Position numbers and translations under genes: made by a program
Assembly (NCBI RefSeq): GCF_007954275.1
Contig: NZ_VOLT01000003.1
Location: 124,001 to 188,000 of the forward strand
Length of the DNA stretch: 64,000 nucleotides
From: Colwellia demingiae
GTDB taxonomy: Bacteria; Pseudomonadota; Gammaproteobacteria; Enterobacterales; Alteromonadaceae
Reading direction: 5' to 3'
The notes under the pieces: generated by a model
Databases searched by the model: none
What the model was told of the DNA's origin: nothing
What the model saw: only the letters and a program-made list of their open reading frames with translations
Part shown: one piece after another, positions 1-8,788 of the stretch
Layout: each line of letters begins with the position of its first letter
Position numbering within the stretch: the first letter of the stretch is position 1

Positions 1-60
1 TTTACTCTCGCTAATACCAAAGCATAAATAATGCCACTTTAATAAATAGCAATGTATTTA

Positions 61-1314
61 TTATATATAATTCAACAAACTTAAGCCTTGAACCTTGCTA
101 AACGCTTGCTGTGATGCTTGCAAGGCGATTTTTGCTTGCTCAAATTGTGAAATCGCTTTGGCAAAATCTAAGTCTTCAATAGTTGATTTACCCGTTTCTA
201 TATTAAGTGCCGAATCGAGATGCCTACTTTTTTGACTCTCTAAGACTTGCAAGCGAACACCCGCGTCTACCCGTCTTGAGGTGACATGAGACATACCAGA
301 GCTAAGCTGATCGAGTATTTTGTTGTAGTTTACTTGGTGTTGTTCTTGGTTAGTGTTGCCCGTACCTTGTTCCATCCAAGTAATGGCATTATTAATAGTT
401 TCAAAAATGCTGACATTCTCTTGTTCATTAATCGTGAAGCTGTCACCCGGCAATGGGTTGCCGCTTAAGGTCACATCAATGCCATCGAAGGAAACTGTTT
501 GCCCTGCCACATAAGGAGCTGGAAGTACAGGAGGTGCAGGGGGCACAGAAGGCACAGGAAAAACTACTGTGCCACCGCCGTCAGTCACCGTTAAATCATT
601 TGTGATAGCGTCAAAATTAAAAGTATGAGGAGTTACACTGGTGTTGTATGCATTTCTATCGGTGATATTGGCACTTGCTATAGTAACGTCTAACGGACTA
701 GCTGGATTAGTAGCATTGGAAGTATCGTTAGCGATAAAATCACCAATTGCATTATCTACGTTCATAAAAACAGCATCACCCGCTTGGCTAGTAGGTATTT
801 TTATATTTTTAGCTATTTGTACTTCTCGAACACCTGAATCACCACTATAAGAAACACTACCGTCAGTTTGTTGACTAAAAGGTTGTTGCTCTGTTTGATA
901 GCCTGAAAAGATATAATCGCCATTTTCATTTTGACTATTGGCAATATCAAATAGTTGTTCAAGGTTGTTTCTGGTCTGTTTAGCTATCGCTTGAAGATCT
1001 TCATCAGACATTGCACCATTGTTAGCTTGTAACATCTGATCTTTAATATTATTCAAAATAACTTCTAATTGTGTAAAAGCAACCTCTTGCAAGTTATTAT
1101 GACTTTCCGCTTTCGTAATATTACGTTTATATTTTTCTATATTGGCTAAATCATCTTTATAACCTGCCAACGTACCATAAGACACTGCATCATCTTTAGC
1201 AGTTAAAACGCGTTTCCCACTGGTTAAATAGGCCATTTGCTCATTTACATCTGAGGTTTTACTACTCATTTGTTGAGAGCTTTGTAAGTAAAATTGAGCT
1301 GTTGATACACGCAT
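61..1314 (-). CDS. flgL: Flagellar hook-filament junction protein FlgL (HAP3)
   Basis: FlgL links the hook to the flagellin filament, outside the cell. The 417-residue product has the flagellin-like N-terminal coil that starts MRVSTAQFYLQSSQQM and the matching C-terminal coil ending in a flagellin-like hydrophobic tail (QGLSLLNYI). It directly follows flgK with a 9-base gap, the standard flgK-flgL pair. The central variable domain carries a proline-rich stretch at about residues 253-267 (PSVPPAPPVLPAP), which is unusual for this surface-exposed region. The start is an ATG at 1314. Family assignment is secure from both ends and from order; the role of the proline stretch is unknown. Confidence 0.96.
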   Translation of the reverse strand: MRVSTAQFYLQSSQQMSSKTSDVNEQMAYLTSGKRVLTAKDDAVSYGTLAGYKDDLANIEKYKRNITKAESHNNLQEVAFTQLEVILNNIKDQMLQANNGAMSDEDLQAIAKQTRNNLEQLFDIANSQNENGDYIFSGYQTEQQPFSQQTDGSVSYSGDSGVREVQIAKNIKIPTSQAGDAVFMNVDNAIGDFIANDTSNATNPASPLDVTIASANITDRNAYNTSVTPHTFNFDAITNDLTVTDGGGTVVFPVPSVPPAPPVLPAPYVAGQTVSFDGIDVTLSGNPLPGDSFTINEQENVSIFETINNAITWMEQGTGNTNQEQHQVNYNKILDQLSSGMSHVTSRRVDAGVRLQVLESQKSRHLDSALNIETGKSTIEDLDFAKAISQFEQAKIALQASQQAFSKVQGLSLLNYI

Positions 1315-1323
1315 AAAAAATCC

Positions 1324-3321
1324 TTACCTTACTGCCGCTAAGATGGTGTCAAAAAGTGTATTGGCGGTAGATATAATTTGTGAAGCTGCCTGATATGCTT
1401 GTTGATATTTCAATAAATTGGCTGCTTCTTCATCAAGATTAACGCCGGAAGTTGCTTGGTTACGATTGTATGCTTGAGTAAATAGAGCCTGTGCTGTATC
1501 GGCCGTTAAATTAGCATTACTCGCTTTTGAGCCCACAACTGAAGTTGAAACTGCGAGACTCTTGCTAAAGGTCTCTTTACCACCATTAGTAACGCCTACC
1601 TCTTGTGTTTTGGCCATAACAACAGCGTGATTACCATTACCCACACCAAAGGCATTAGCAATGGTAAAGGTTTCGCGTGCATTGGTACCCGAACCAACTA
1701 AATCACCACTAATTTCTATTTGAAAATCAGGGGATCCCGCTGGAATATCAATAATGGGGTTTTCACCAGATATATAAGTATCAGTAACAATCGTTGGTGC
1801 TGGTGGTGGTGTCCCAGCGTTATAAACTCGGTATTCAAAAGTAGGTACTTGAGGTGCAGGGAGAGGGGGAGTAGCTATTTGATAAACATCAACAGTAACG
1901 TCATAGCCTTTTGCCGCTTCAGGATTAATAACGTTGGTTATCTCTACTTTTCCATCGCTCACATTATTACTTGATGGCGTAACTCCAATTGCAGTGCTTG
2001 CGGCAATGGCATTGCCATCAGTTAACGTGGTTTGCATTAAGGCGGCGCTATTTTTGGTTGGTATAATAGTGAACTTATCACCCAAAGCAGGTGCAGCACC
2101 GGTTTCAGTAAACTCAAATCCTAAAGTAGTATCAAAAACACCACCACCTAGTGCTACTAAGGTGATTGGCGCTGCTGACGGATTGGTAAGATTATTCATT
2201 TGATAATCGGTGCCATCAAATCGTATTTCAAATTCATCGGTAGTTAACTTAGATACATCAGTAATATTAACTTGTGCCTGTGTATTGAGGCTATTACCTG
2301 AATGCGCTAGTACCCTACCTTGCTGTAATTGCGTGCTGTTAATATCAGTAAAAATATTAGCACCTTGCAAACCATTGAGGTCTAATCCACTTGCTTGGCT
2401 GTCATTCAATGTAGAGGATATTGCCATGGCTAAACGATCTATTTCAGTACGTGTTTGACTTAAATGTTCATCTCTAAATTCAAAGCTTGCCGCTAATGAG
2501 CCACCTAAGGTCGCTCCCTTTAGTGCAACACTGCTACTACCACTGACTAGCCTTAATTCTGTTTTTTGTGAATCAGGGTCGCCAGCATTTACTTGCAATG
2601 TCATTGGCGTTATACCGGCAACGAGCGTAGTACCTTGGCCAATCATAACCGTCATTACATTATTAGCATCTTTTACTGTGTTTACTTGGGTATAATTACT
2701 CAACTCGCCAATAAGCTGATCACGTTTATCAAGTAGGTCATTAGGCTGGCCTCCTTGCTGCGAATGCATAATGGTTTCGTTAATTTTGGCAAGCTCTTTT
2801 GATATTTCGGAAACTCTGCTGGCTACTTGCTCTATTTCACCATTGACCGATTTGCTCATGGTGTCAAAATTGTTAGTTAACTGGTTAAAGTCATTACTCA
2901 GAGTATTGGCTTGATTAAGTACGATACTACGGAGACCTGAATCATTAGGGTTATCTGCAACACCATTTAGCGCTTGGTAGAATTTATCTAATGAGCCAAC
3001 AACTGATTGTCCTGAAGTAGACATAACTTGATCAAGTTGCGTTAAACGCGCGTTAAGTGAATCCGCATTACCTAATTTACTTTGGTTGGTCACTTGTTCT
3101 TTATATGAAAACTGATCATAGAGACGCGTAATATCTTGAATATAAGTACCACCGCCAATGTAGTTATTACCATTATTTAAACCTAGTGATGCGCTCTGGT
3201 CTGCACGTTGGCGGTTATAACCATCTGTATTAACGTTGGAAATATTATGACCGGTTGTCGCCAGTTGCTGTTGAGCAGCTAATAAGCCACTCACACCTGT
3301 TTGGTACAAACTCACTGACAT
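1324..3321 (-). CDS. flgK: Flagellar hook-associated protein FlgK (HAP1)
   Basis: FlgK is the first junction protein between hook and filament. The N-terminus (SLYQTGVSGLLAAQQQLATT, then GHNISNVNTDGYNRQ) is the rod/hook/HAP signature. The C-terminus (LLKYQQAYQAASQIISTANTLFDTIL) is the classic FlgK tail. At 665 residues it is longer than the ~550 of enteric FlgK, the extra length lying in the central surface domain. A proline-rich segment at about residues 484-510 (ATPPLPAPQVP and GTPPPAPT) echoes the one in FlgL next door. It lies 9 bases upstream of flgL and is probably co-transcribed with it. Confidence 0.96.
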   Translation of the reverse strand: MSVSLYQTGVSGLLAAQQQLATTGHNISNVNTDGYNRQRADQSASLGLNNGNNYIGGGTYIQDITRLYDQFSYKEQVTNQSKLGNADSLNARLTQLDQVMSTSGQSVVGSLDKFYQALNGVADNPNDSGLRSIVLNQANTLSNDFNQLTNNFDTMSKSVNGEIEQVASRVSEISKELAKINETIMHSQQGGQPNDLLDKRDQLIGELSNYTQVNTVKDANNVMTVMIGQGTTLVAGITPMTLQVNAGDPDSQKTELRLVSGSSSVALKGATLGGSLAASFEFRDEHLSQTRTEIDRLAMAISSTLNDSQASGLDLNGLQGANIFTDINSTQLQQGRVLAHSGNSLNTQAQVNITDVSKLTTDEFEIRFDGTDYQMNNLTNPSAAPITLVALGGGVFDTTLGFEFTETGAAPALGDKFTIIPTKNSAALMQTTLTDGNAIAASTAIGVTPSSNNVSDGKVEITNVINPEAAKGYDVTVDVYQIATPPLPAPQVPTFEYRVYNAGTPPPAPTIVTDTYISGENPIIDIPAGSPDFQIEISGDLVGSGTNARETFTIANAFGVGNGNHAVVMAKTQEVGVTNGGKETFSKSLAVSTSVVGSKASNANLTADTAQALFTQAYNRNQATSGVNLDEEAANLLKYQQAYQAASQIISTANTLFDTILAAVR

Positions 3322-3524
3322 AATATTGTCTCCAAGAACAAAGCATAAGGGTAAGCAGTCAACCGAATTTCAGCTGTAAGCTTGTTATAAATAATGTTTC
3401 ATGAAAGATTTCAGCAATAAAAGTATTTATGCTCGCCTAATGGCGTAACCCTTCCCTAATGTGCTCAGATAACTTATTCAAATAACTTACTAAAATAATT
3501 TACTGAGCTGGTTTACTTAGCTAT

Positions 3525-4664
3525 TTATTTAGCTAAAAGATTAGTAACAGTTTTCAACGTGCCTAAAATTTTGTCAGCATATTGAGGATCTGTTGCATAA
3601 CCTGCTTTCTGTAAACCTTGCAGGAAGTGTTCCACATTGCCTGAGTCTTGCAATGCATCTTGGTAGCGTTCGCTAGTAGAAAGGAAGTTTATGTAATCAT
3701 CAACACTATCGGTAAGTGATTGATAGGTTCTAAAAGGCTCTGATTTTTTAATCATAGCGCCCTGTTCAAACTCTAAAGTATTTTTAGTGACTTTATCGCC
3801 AGCCCAACGAGAGTCAGCTTTAATATTAAAGAGGTTGTTTGAACTGCTGCCATCTTGCTCTTTAATCATTTTTTGCCCCCAACCCGTTTCAAGCGCGGCT
3901 TGAGCAATAACAACTTCAAAAGGAACACCTAAGGTTTTTTGTACTTTTTGGGCGGGTTCAATTAAAGCGGTGACAAAGTCTTTGGGTTCATTAAAACTGT
4001 GATTTGATAAGGCTGCTGAATTTTTGACGCTTTCTGATTGGCCATTAACTTTATTTGTTCTTTTATCCACTTCGCGGATAACAAATTGACTTGCAGCACT
4101 GTTTACTTGGTTACTGGTAATGTTTTGAGGTTGATAGCTGCCGGCAAAAGGAATATCAATATCTGGCTTAATTTGATGTTTATCCGCCAACATTTTTTCT
4201 ATTAAGGAGTTATGTTGGTTATCTTTGTTGGTTTTACCGTTGTTATCATCGGTTGAATTAGTACTATCTGTTATCTTCAAGTTTCCATCACTACGTAGTA
4301 CTGAACTTGGTTTGAAAGTCCCGTCATCACCACCGAGTTGTCTAACGATTAAATCAGTCAAACCTAATGAACCATTAGAAGATAATTCAACCGCCATTTG
4401 TTCATCATGCATATCACGGTAGAACTTAGTTGATTCAGAGTTAAATGGGCTATCAGATTCAAGTACTTCTTGCGCTTTACGCATACTCGACAATAACATT
4501 TTCATAAAGATGGCTTCAAACTGCTGGGCAGCTTCTTGTAAAGCTTCCTTTTTGGCCGCTCCATCTCCTTCACGCGATTGCTCACGAATATCATTTAAAC
4601 CATTTAGATCGAGAGCATTACGCGCTTGATCAAAATTTTGTTTTTGGCTTGAATTGATATCCAT
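3525..4664 (-). CDS. flgJ: Flagellar rod assembly protein / peptidoglycan hydrolase FlgJ
   Basis: FlgJ caps the growing rod and cuts a hole in periplasmic peptidoglycan. Residues ~30-110 form the rod-capping domain (QFEAIFMKMLLSSMRKA, then ELSSNGSLGLTDLIVRQL). Residues ~220-379 form a glucosaminidase domain with a probable catalytic glutamate at 259 in ALETGWGQ and the downstream NLFNIKA motif. A polar Asn/Asp/Ser-rich linker (~115-215) joins the two. The dual-domain form is the usual one in gammaproteobacteria. It is the last gene of the flgFGHIJ set, but a 355-base gap separates it from flgI. Confidence 0.95.
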   Translation of the reverse strand: MDINSSQKQNFDQARNALDLNGLNDIREQSREGDGAAKKEALQEAAQQFEAIFMKMLLSSMRKAQEVLESDSPFNSESTKFYRDMHDEQMAVELSSNGSLGLTDLIVRQLGGDDGTFKPSSVLRSDGNLKITDSTNSTDDNNGKTNKDNQHNSLIEKMLADKHQIKPDIDIPFAGSYQPQNITSNQVNSAASQFVIREVDKRTNKVNGQSESVKNSAALSNHSFNEPKDFVTALIEPAQKVQKTLGVPFEVVIAQAALETGWGQKMIKEQDGSSSNNLFNIKADSRWAGDKVTKNTLEFEQGAMIKKSEPFRTYQSLTDSVDDYINFLSTSERYQDALQDSGNVEHFLQGLQKAGYATDPQYADKILGTLKTVTNLLAK

Positions 4665-5019
4665 AATTTCACTTATCTAAAAATATAATTAATTACTGTT
4701 TATACAAGTATCATGCCTATATTATTAACACACCGCAGGGATGACTTCCCTGAAGTCTGTGCATAAGCACGTAAAATATTGATTTTGACTTTGACTGTTG
4801 AACGATCAATGACTGTCAGTTAAGTTATTAACGATTTAACTTTAAGTTGTATGACTCAATTTAAAGGAAAAAGCACGGAGTTGACGCTAGTCAAGACTCC
4901 GTACATCCTGTACTTCACCTTTCAGGTCATCCTTCGGATGTGCAAATTATTTCCCGAAGAATTTGTGAGTACTTTTGTCGCCTAAATAGGGTTATACAAC
5001 GACAAGTTAAGTCGTTAAT
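4665..5019. other. Long flgI-flgJ intergenic gap with clustered small hairpins
   Basis: This 355-base gap breaks the otherwise tight flgF-J gene string. No ORF is evident. It contains several short inverted repeats: around 4738-4765 (AGGGA/TCCCT), 4875-4901 (ACGGAGT..ACTCCGT with an inner TGAC/GTCA), 4901-4913 (GTAC..GTAC), 4918-4926 (ACCT..AGGT) and 4928-4940 (CATCC TTC GGATG), plus ACGAC..GTCGT at about 4998-5014 just past the flgI stop. It may hold mRNA-processing or attenuation structure, or a decayed mobile repeat. I cannot tell which. Confidence 0.4.
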
Positions 5020-6111
5020 TTAAATAATGACTAACTCACCGCGAATAGCACCGGCTTGATCTAATGCCTCTAAAATAGCCATCACATCACCTGGGCCTGC
5101 GCCAACTTCATTGATTGCACGAACCAAGGTTTCTAAAGTTACGCCCGGTTTAAATACAAACATACGGGCATCAGAGTTGCTGACATTGATGTCTGATTGA
5201 TTAGTCACTACCGTTTCACCTTCGGAAAAAGCATTCGGTTGAGAAACATCTTGAATTTCATTGATGGTGACTGTAATTCCCCCATGGGTAATAGCGGCAG
5301 CAAGCAATGTAACTTCTGAGCCGATAACAATAGTACCCGTACGTGAATTAACAATAATTTTTGCTGCTGGAGATGCGGGTTCAAACTCAAGATTTTCAAG
5401 TACCGACAAAAAACTAACTCGGTCACTAATATCTCGTGGCGCTCTAACTCGTACAGACGTTGCATCAAGTGCTTTAGCCGAACCTTCTATAAGTTCATTA
5501 ATGGTGTCTGACAATAGTTTCGCCGTAGTAAAATCAGAATGACGTAAGTTAAAAGTAATATGATCACCCGATGAAAAAGGTGATTTAACTTCACGCTCAA
5601 CAATACCGCCATTGGCGATACGACCAACGGTAGGAATATTCACTAACACTTGAGAGCCATCTAAGCCTTGTGCCCCTAATCCACTGACGATTAAAGAACC
5701 TTGAGCGACCGCATAAGCATTACCATCAATACCCATTAAAATAGTTTGTATTAAAGTGCCACCTCGTAAACTTTGTGCGCTACCCATGCTAGAAACGGTA
5801 ACATCAATAGTTTGACCTGGCTTGGTAAAGGCGCTTAACTCTGCATGAACAGCTACCGCAGCAACGTTTTTAATCTTGGGTTTTAAGTTATCTGGCATAG
5901 TGATACCAAAGTTACTTAACATCGTTTTAAAACTTTGCTCGGTAAACGGGCTTTGCTCGCCAGTGCCAGGTAAACCGACCACTAAGCCGTAACCAATTAA
6001 TTGGTTTGAACGCACGCCAGCAACATCAGCTAAATCTTTAATGCGCTGAGCATTTACTGACAATGAAGCCAGAAAGGTGAAAAAGATAAATAGTTTTATT
6101 ACAGTTTTCAT
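5020..6111 (-). CDS. flgI: Flagellar P-ring protein FlgI
   Basis: FlgI forms the periplasmic P ring around the rod, anchored to peptidoglycan. The 363-residue product starts with a signal peptide ending around ASLSVNA, followed by the mature start [31 protein letters not shown], the hallmark of FlgI. The C-terminus ([34 protein letters not shown]) is also canonical. It sits 100 bases downstream of flgH in the same direction. The length equals the family norm and nothing in it is unusual. Confidence 0.97.
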   Translation of the reverse strand: MKTVIKLFIFFTFLASLSVNAQRIKDLADVAGVRSNQLIGYGLVVGLPGTGEQSPFTEQSFKTMLSNFGITMPDNLKPKIKNVAAVAVHAELSAFTKPGQTIDVTVSSMGSAQSLRGGTLIQTILMGIDGNAYAVAQGSLIVSGLGAQGLDGSQVLVNIPTVGRIANGGIVEREVKSPFSSGDHITFNLRHSDFTTAKLLSDTINELIEGSAKALDATSVRVRAPRDISDRVSFLSVLENLEFEPASPAAKIIVNSRTGTIVIGSEVTLLAAAITHGGITVTINEIQDVSQPNAFSEGETVVTNQSDINVSNSDARMFVFKPGVTLETLVRAINEVGAGPGDVMAILEALDQAGAIRGELVII

Positions 6112-6211
6112 ACTTTAGTACCTTAAACAATACCTTGAATAATATCTTAAAATAAGACCTATCTCTCAGATCTTAAAACAACAGAAGTAATACTTTTACA
6201 GTGTGATTCAA

Positions 6212-6922
6212 CTAAAATGGCCACCAAGTGCTATTGAAAAATTTAACTAACCAACCTTGTTCATTGGTATCGGCAAAACTACCTGTACCTGCATATTGAA
6301 TACGTGCGTTGGCAACTTTGTTCGATAATATAGTGTTATTTGAATTAATGTCTTTTGAGCGAATAACGCCTGTTAAGCGGATATATTCGTCGCCATTATT
6401 TAATGTTAACCATTTCTCACCACGTATCATCAAATTGCCATTGGGTAATACTCTCAGAACATGCACTGAAATATTGCCGCTTAAGCTATTACCTTGGTCC
6501 GCTTTAGAGTCACCTTTAAAGTTTGAATCTTGGCTGATACCAAACTGTAATGACTTACCACCGATAGTTACGGGAGCACCACCTAAACCGGTTACCGCAT
6601 CTAATTTAGTTTCATTCTCTTTTTTCAATTCTGTTTTAGCATTTTTCTTCGCTTGGGTTTTCTCACTCAAGATTACCGAAATAATATCGCCAACACGATG
6701 TGCTTTAGAATCTGAATAAATATTATTAACATAATGCGGTTTAAATAATGAACCAGAAGGAACAATACGTTCTTCTTCTTCTTCAGGCATTATTGGCGCA
6801 AAATCTGGATCATTTGGCAGGGCTTTGCTTAACTCTACGGTATTACTACAAGCGGTAGTAACAGCAATTAATAAGCTGATTGAAAGTAACTTAATTGTAT
6901 TTAGCCTATTTTTATTTTTCAT
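6212..6922 (-). CDS. flgH: Flagellar L-ring lipoprotein FlgH
   Basis: FlgH forms the outer-membrane L ring. The signal peptide ends in a lipobox (VTTACS), so the protein is predicted to be lipidated at that cysteine. The mature part carries SLFKPHYVNNIYSDSKAHRVGDIISV and ends with the WWPF tail often seen in FlgH. The open frame begins with GTG at 6925, but the ATG at 6922 has a better-spaced GGAAGG ribosome site, so I chose the ATG. The gene is 35 bases downstream of flgG. Confidence 0.96.
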   Translation of the reverse strand: MKNKNRLNTIKLLSISLLIAVTTACSNTVELSKALPNDPDFAPIMPEEEEERIVPSGSLFKPHYVNNIYSDSKAHRVGDIISVILSEKTQAKKNAKTELKKENETKLDAVTGLGGAPVTIGGKSLQFGISQDSNFKGDSKADQGNSLSGNISVHVLRVLPNGNLMIRGEKWLTLNNGDEYIRLTGVIRSKDINSNNTILSNKVANARIQYAGTGSFADTNEQGWLVKFFNSTWWPF

Positions 6923-6957
6923 CACTGCCTTCCATTTTTTAGATTATAAAAATAATG

Positions 6958-7746
6958 CTACATTTGTTGGTTGATATAACTCAGCATTTCATCAACCGCT
7001 GAAATCACTTTCGAATTCATTTCATAAACACGCTGACTTTCAATTAGATTAACCAATTCTTCTGTGGTATTTACATTGGATGTTTCTAAAGCGCCCTGGA
7101 CTAACATACCGTAACCTTCTAAGCCCGGAACCCCTTCTTGTGGTGCTCCACTTACCGCAGTTTCGGTGTATAAATTTTGCCCTATTGATTGAAGACCGGT
7201 AGGGTTAACAAAGTTAATCAAGTTGATTTGGCCAACAACAGCTGGGTCAGGTTGCCCTTGCAGTGTTACTGATACTTCACCGTCTTGTGAAACAATAATA
7301 CTCAAAGCGTCTTCAGGAATAGTTACCTGCGGTTGGATCATATATCCAGCACCTGGGGTAACCATGTTGCCTTCATCATCCATAGTAAATTGACCATTAC
7401 GGCTATAAGCAGAACTACCGTCAGGCATTTGAATTTCAAAAAAACCTTCGCCTTGAATCATTAAATCAAGCGCGTTATCTGAGGTAATCATGTCACCTTG
7501 AGTATGAATTTTTTGTGTTGCAACTACTTTAGTACCGGCACCCAGCATTAAACCTGAAGGCGCTTCAGTATCTTGCGCGGTTCGACCACCTGGTTGATTG
7601 ATATTTTGATAAAGTAAATCTTCAAATACTGCTCGGCTTTTCTTAAAGCCAATTGTGCTGGCGTTTGCAAGGTTGTTAGAAATTACCGCAATATCTTTGG
7701 TTTGCGCATCTAAGCCTGTTTTACTGATCCATAATGCTGCGTTCAT
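6958..7746 (-). CDS. flgG: Flagellar distal rod protein FlgG
   Basis: FlgG builds the distal rod. The product is 262 residues, the usual size. It starts MNAALWISKTGLDAQTKDIAVISNNLANASTIGFKKSRA, the rod-protein N-terminal motif, and ends with the conserved ESSNVNTTEELVNLIESQRVYEMNSK-type tail (here ETSNVN). A GAGGTGA ribosome site precedes the ATG. It lies between flgF and flgH on the same strand. Confidence 0.97.
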   Translation of the reverse strand: MNAALWISKTGLDAQTKDIAVISNNLANASTIGFKKSRAVFEDLLYQNINQPGGRTAQDTEAPSGLMLGAGTKVVATQKIHTQGDMITSDNALDLMIQGEGFFEIQMPDGSSAYSRNGQFTMDDEGNMVTPGAGYMIQPQVTIPEDALSIIVSQDGEVSVTLQGQPDPAVVGQINLINFVNPTGLQSIGQNLYTETAVSGAPQEGVPGLEGYGMLVQGALETSNVNTTEELVNLIESQRVYEMNSKVISAVDEMLSYINQQM

Positions 7747-7823
7747 ACATCACCTCTGATTGAGTAGTAGCGGTTAGCTGAATTAATTTTATTTAAGCTA
7801 ACACGACTGATAGATTGCTATGC

Positions 7824-8567
7824 TTAGAAAGCACGTAATAACGAAGAAGCACTTGAATCAATTTCTTCTGCTGTCTTCATCATTTTTAATTGCATTTCAA
7901 ACTGACGCTGTAAGGCAATCATATCTGTCATTTCATTAATGGGATTAACATTACTCGACTCGAGTGCTCCCCCAAGTACATTGACATTAACATCGGCAAT
8001 TAATTGCCCACCATTTTTGGCACGAAAAAGGCCATCATTACCTTTATCAACCAGTCGTGTGTCAGGATTAACCAGTTTGATACGACCAACTTCTTCTTGA
8101 ACACTGCTAGGCGCCCCCTCTGGCTGAACCATGATAGTGCCATCGCGAGAAATTTGAATATTGTTAACCGGTAACGGTATAATAATTGGTCCATTTTCAC
8201 CTATAACTAGTTCGCCATCATTGGTTTCTAATGCACCCGTTTCTGTTAAACGAAAGTGACCGCCACGGGTATAAGCTTCTTGCCCATCATCGGCTTGCAC
8301 TGCAAAAAATCCTTCACCTTCAATGGCCACGTCTAAAGAGCGACCAGTATGGAGAATAGATCCAGAGTCAAAATTTTGGCTAGCACGTTCTGTCATTGAA
8401 AAAACACGCGAAGGTAGCCCTTCGCCAAATGCTTGCATACTTCGCGCTTGTGCTAAATCAGCTTTAAAGCCTGTAGTTTTAGCATTCGCCAAGTTGTTGG
8501 CATTAATTGATAAGGCTTGCATGTTTTGTTTAGCGCCACTCATGGCGATATAAAGCAACTTATCCAT
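7824..8567 (-). CDS. flgF: Flagellar proximal rod protein FlgF
   Basis: FlgF is a proximal rod subunit. The 247-residue product has the rod motif SGAKQNMQALSINANNLANA near the N-terminus and ESSNVNPINEMTDMIALQRQ near the C-terminus. It is first in the flgF-G-H-I(-J) unit: a near-consensus sigma-54 site lies 39-55 bases upstream and a strong terminator isolates it from flgE. In Vibrio the flgBCDEFGHIJ genes are usually given as one operon, so this internal promoter and terminator are worth noting. Confidence 0.96.
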   Translation of the reverse strand: MDKLLYIAMSGAKQNMQALSINANNLANAKTTGFKADLAQARSMQAFGEGLPSRVFSMTERASQNFDSGSILHTGRSLDVAIEGEGFFAVQADDGQEAYTRGGHFRLTETGALETNDGELVIGENGPIIIPLPVNNIQISRDGTIMVQPEGAPSSVQEEVGRIKLVNPDTRLVDKGNDGLFRAKNGGQLIADVNVNVLGGALESSNVNPINEMTDMIALQRQFEMQLKMMKTAEEIDSSASSLLRAF

Positions 8568-8605
8568 AATGTATTTCCAAAAAATAAAAGGTTATACCTG
8601 ATAAA

Positions 8606-8622
8606 TGCAAATAGAGTGCCAG
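8606..8622 (-). promoter_or_regulatory. Sigma-54 (RpoN) promoter for flgF
   Basis: On the minus strand the sequence reads CTGGCACTCTATTTGCA. This is TGGCAC, five bases, then TTGCA, the -24/-12 consensus with correct spacing. It lies 39-55 bases upstream of the flgF ATG, which fits middle-class flagellar genes under an RpoN/FlrC-type cascade. Confidence 0.85.
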
Positions 8623-8688
8623 CTATTGTCAAAATTAATCGAGTGGTTAAATGTAAATGAATTTTTTAAATGAGTACGAGGCTATAGC

Positions 8689-8734
8689 AATAAAAAAGCT
8701 GCTAGTTAAGTACGTATACTTAACTAGCAGCTTT
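8689..8734 (-). terminator. Strong intrinsic terminator between flgE and flgF
   Basis: A perfect 18-bp stem (8695-8712 with 8717-8734) has a four-base CGTA loop. On the minus strand it is followed by TTTTTTATTG. It lies 55 bases beyond the flgE stop and closes the flgBCDE transcript just before the flgF promoter. Confidence 0.92.
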
Positions 8735-8788
8735 ATTTGTAGAACGAATACTAGCTTTAGATTGCTAGCAAATTAGTTATTTTACTAA

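Noticed and set aside
8695..8734. GTATAC-containing palindrome resembling the operator boxes
   Set aside because: The symmetry is that of a long terminator stem with a T-run after flgE; the flanks do not match TGTATACAA.
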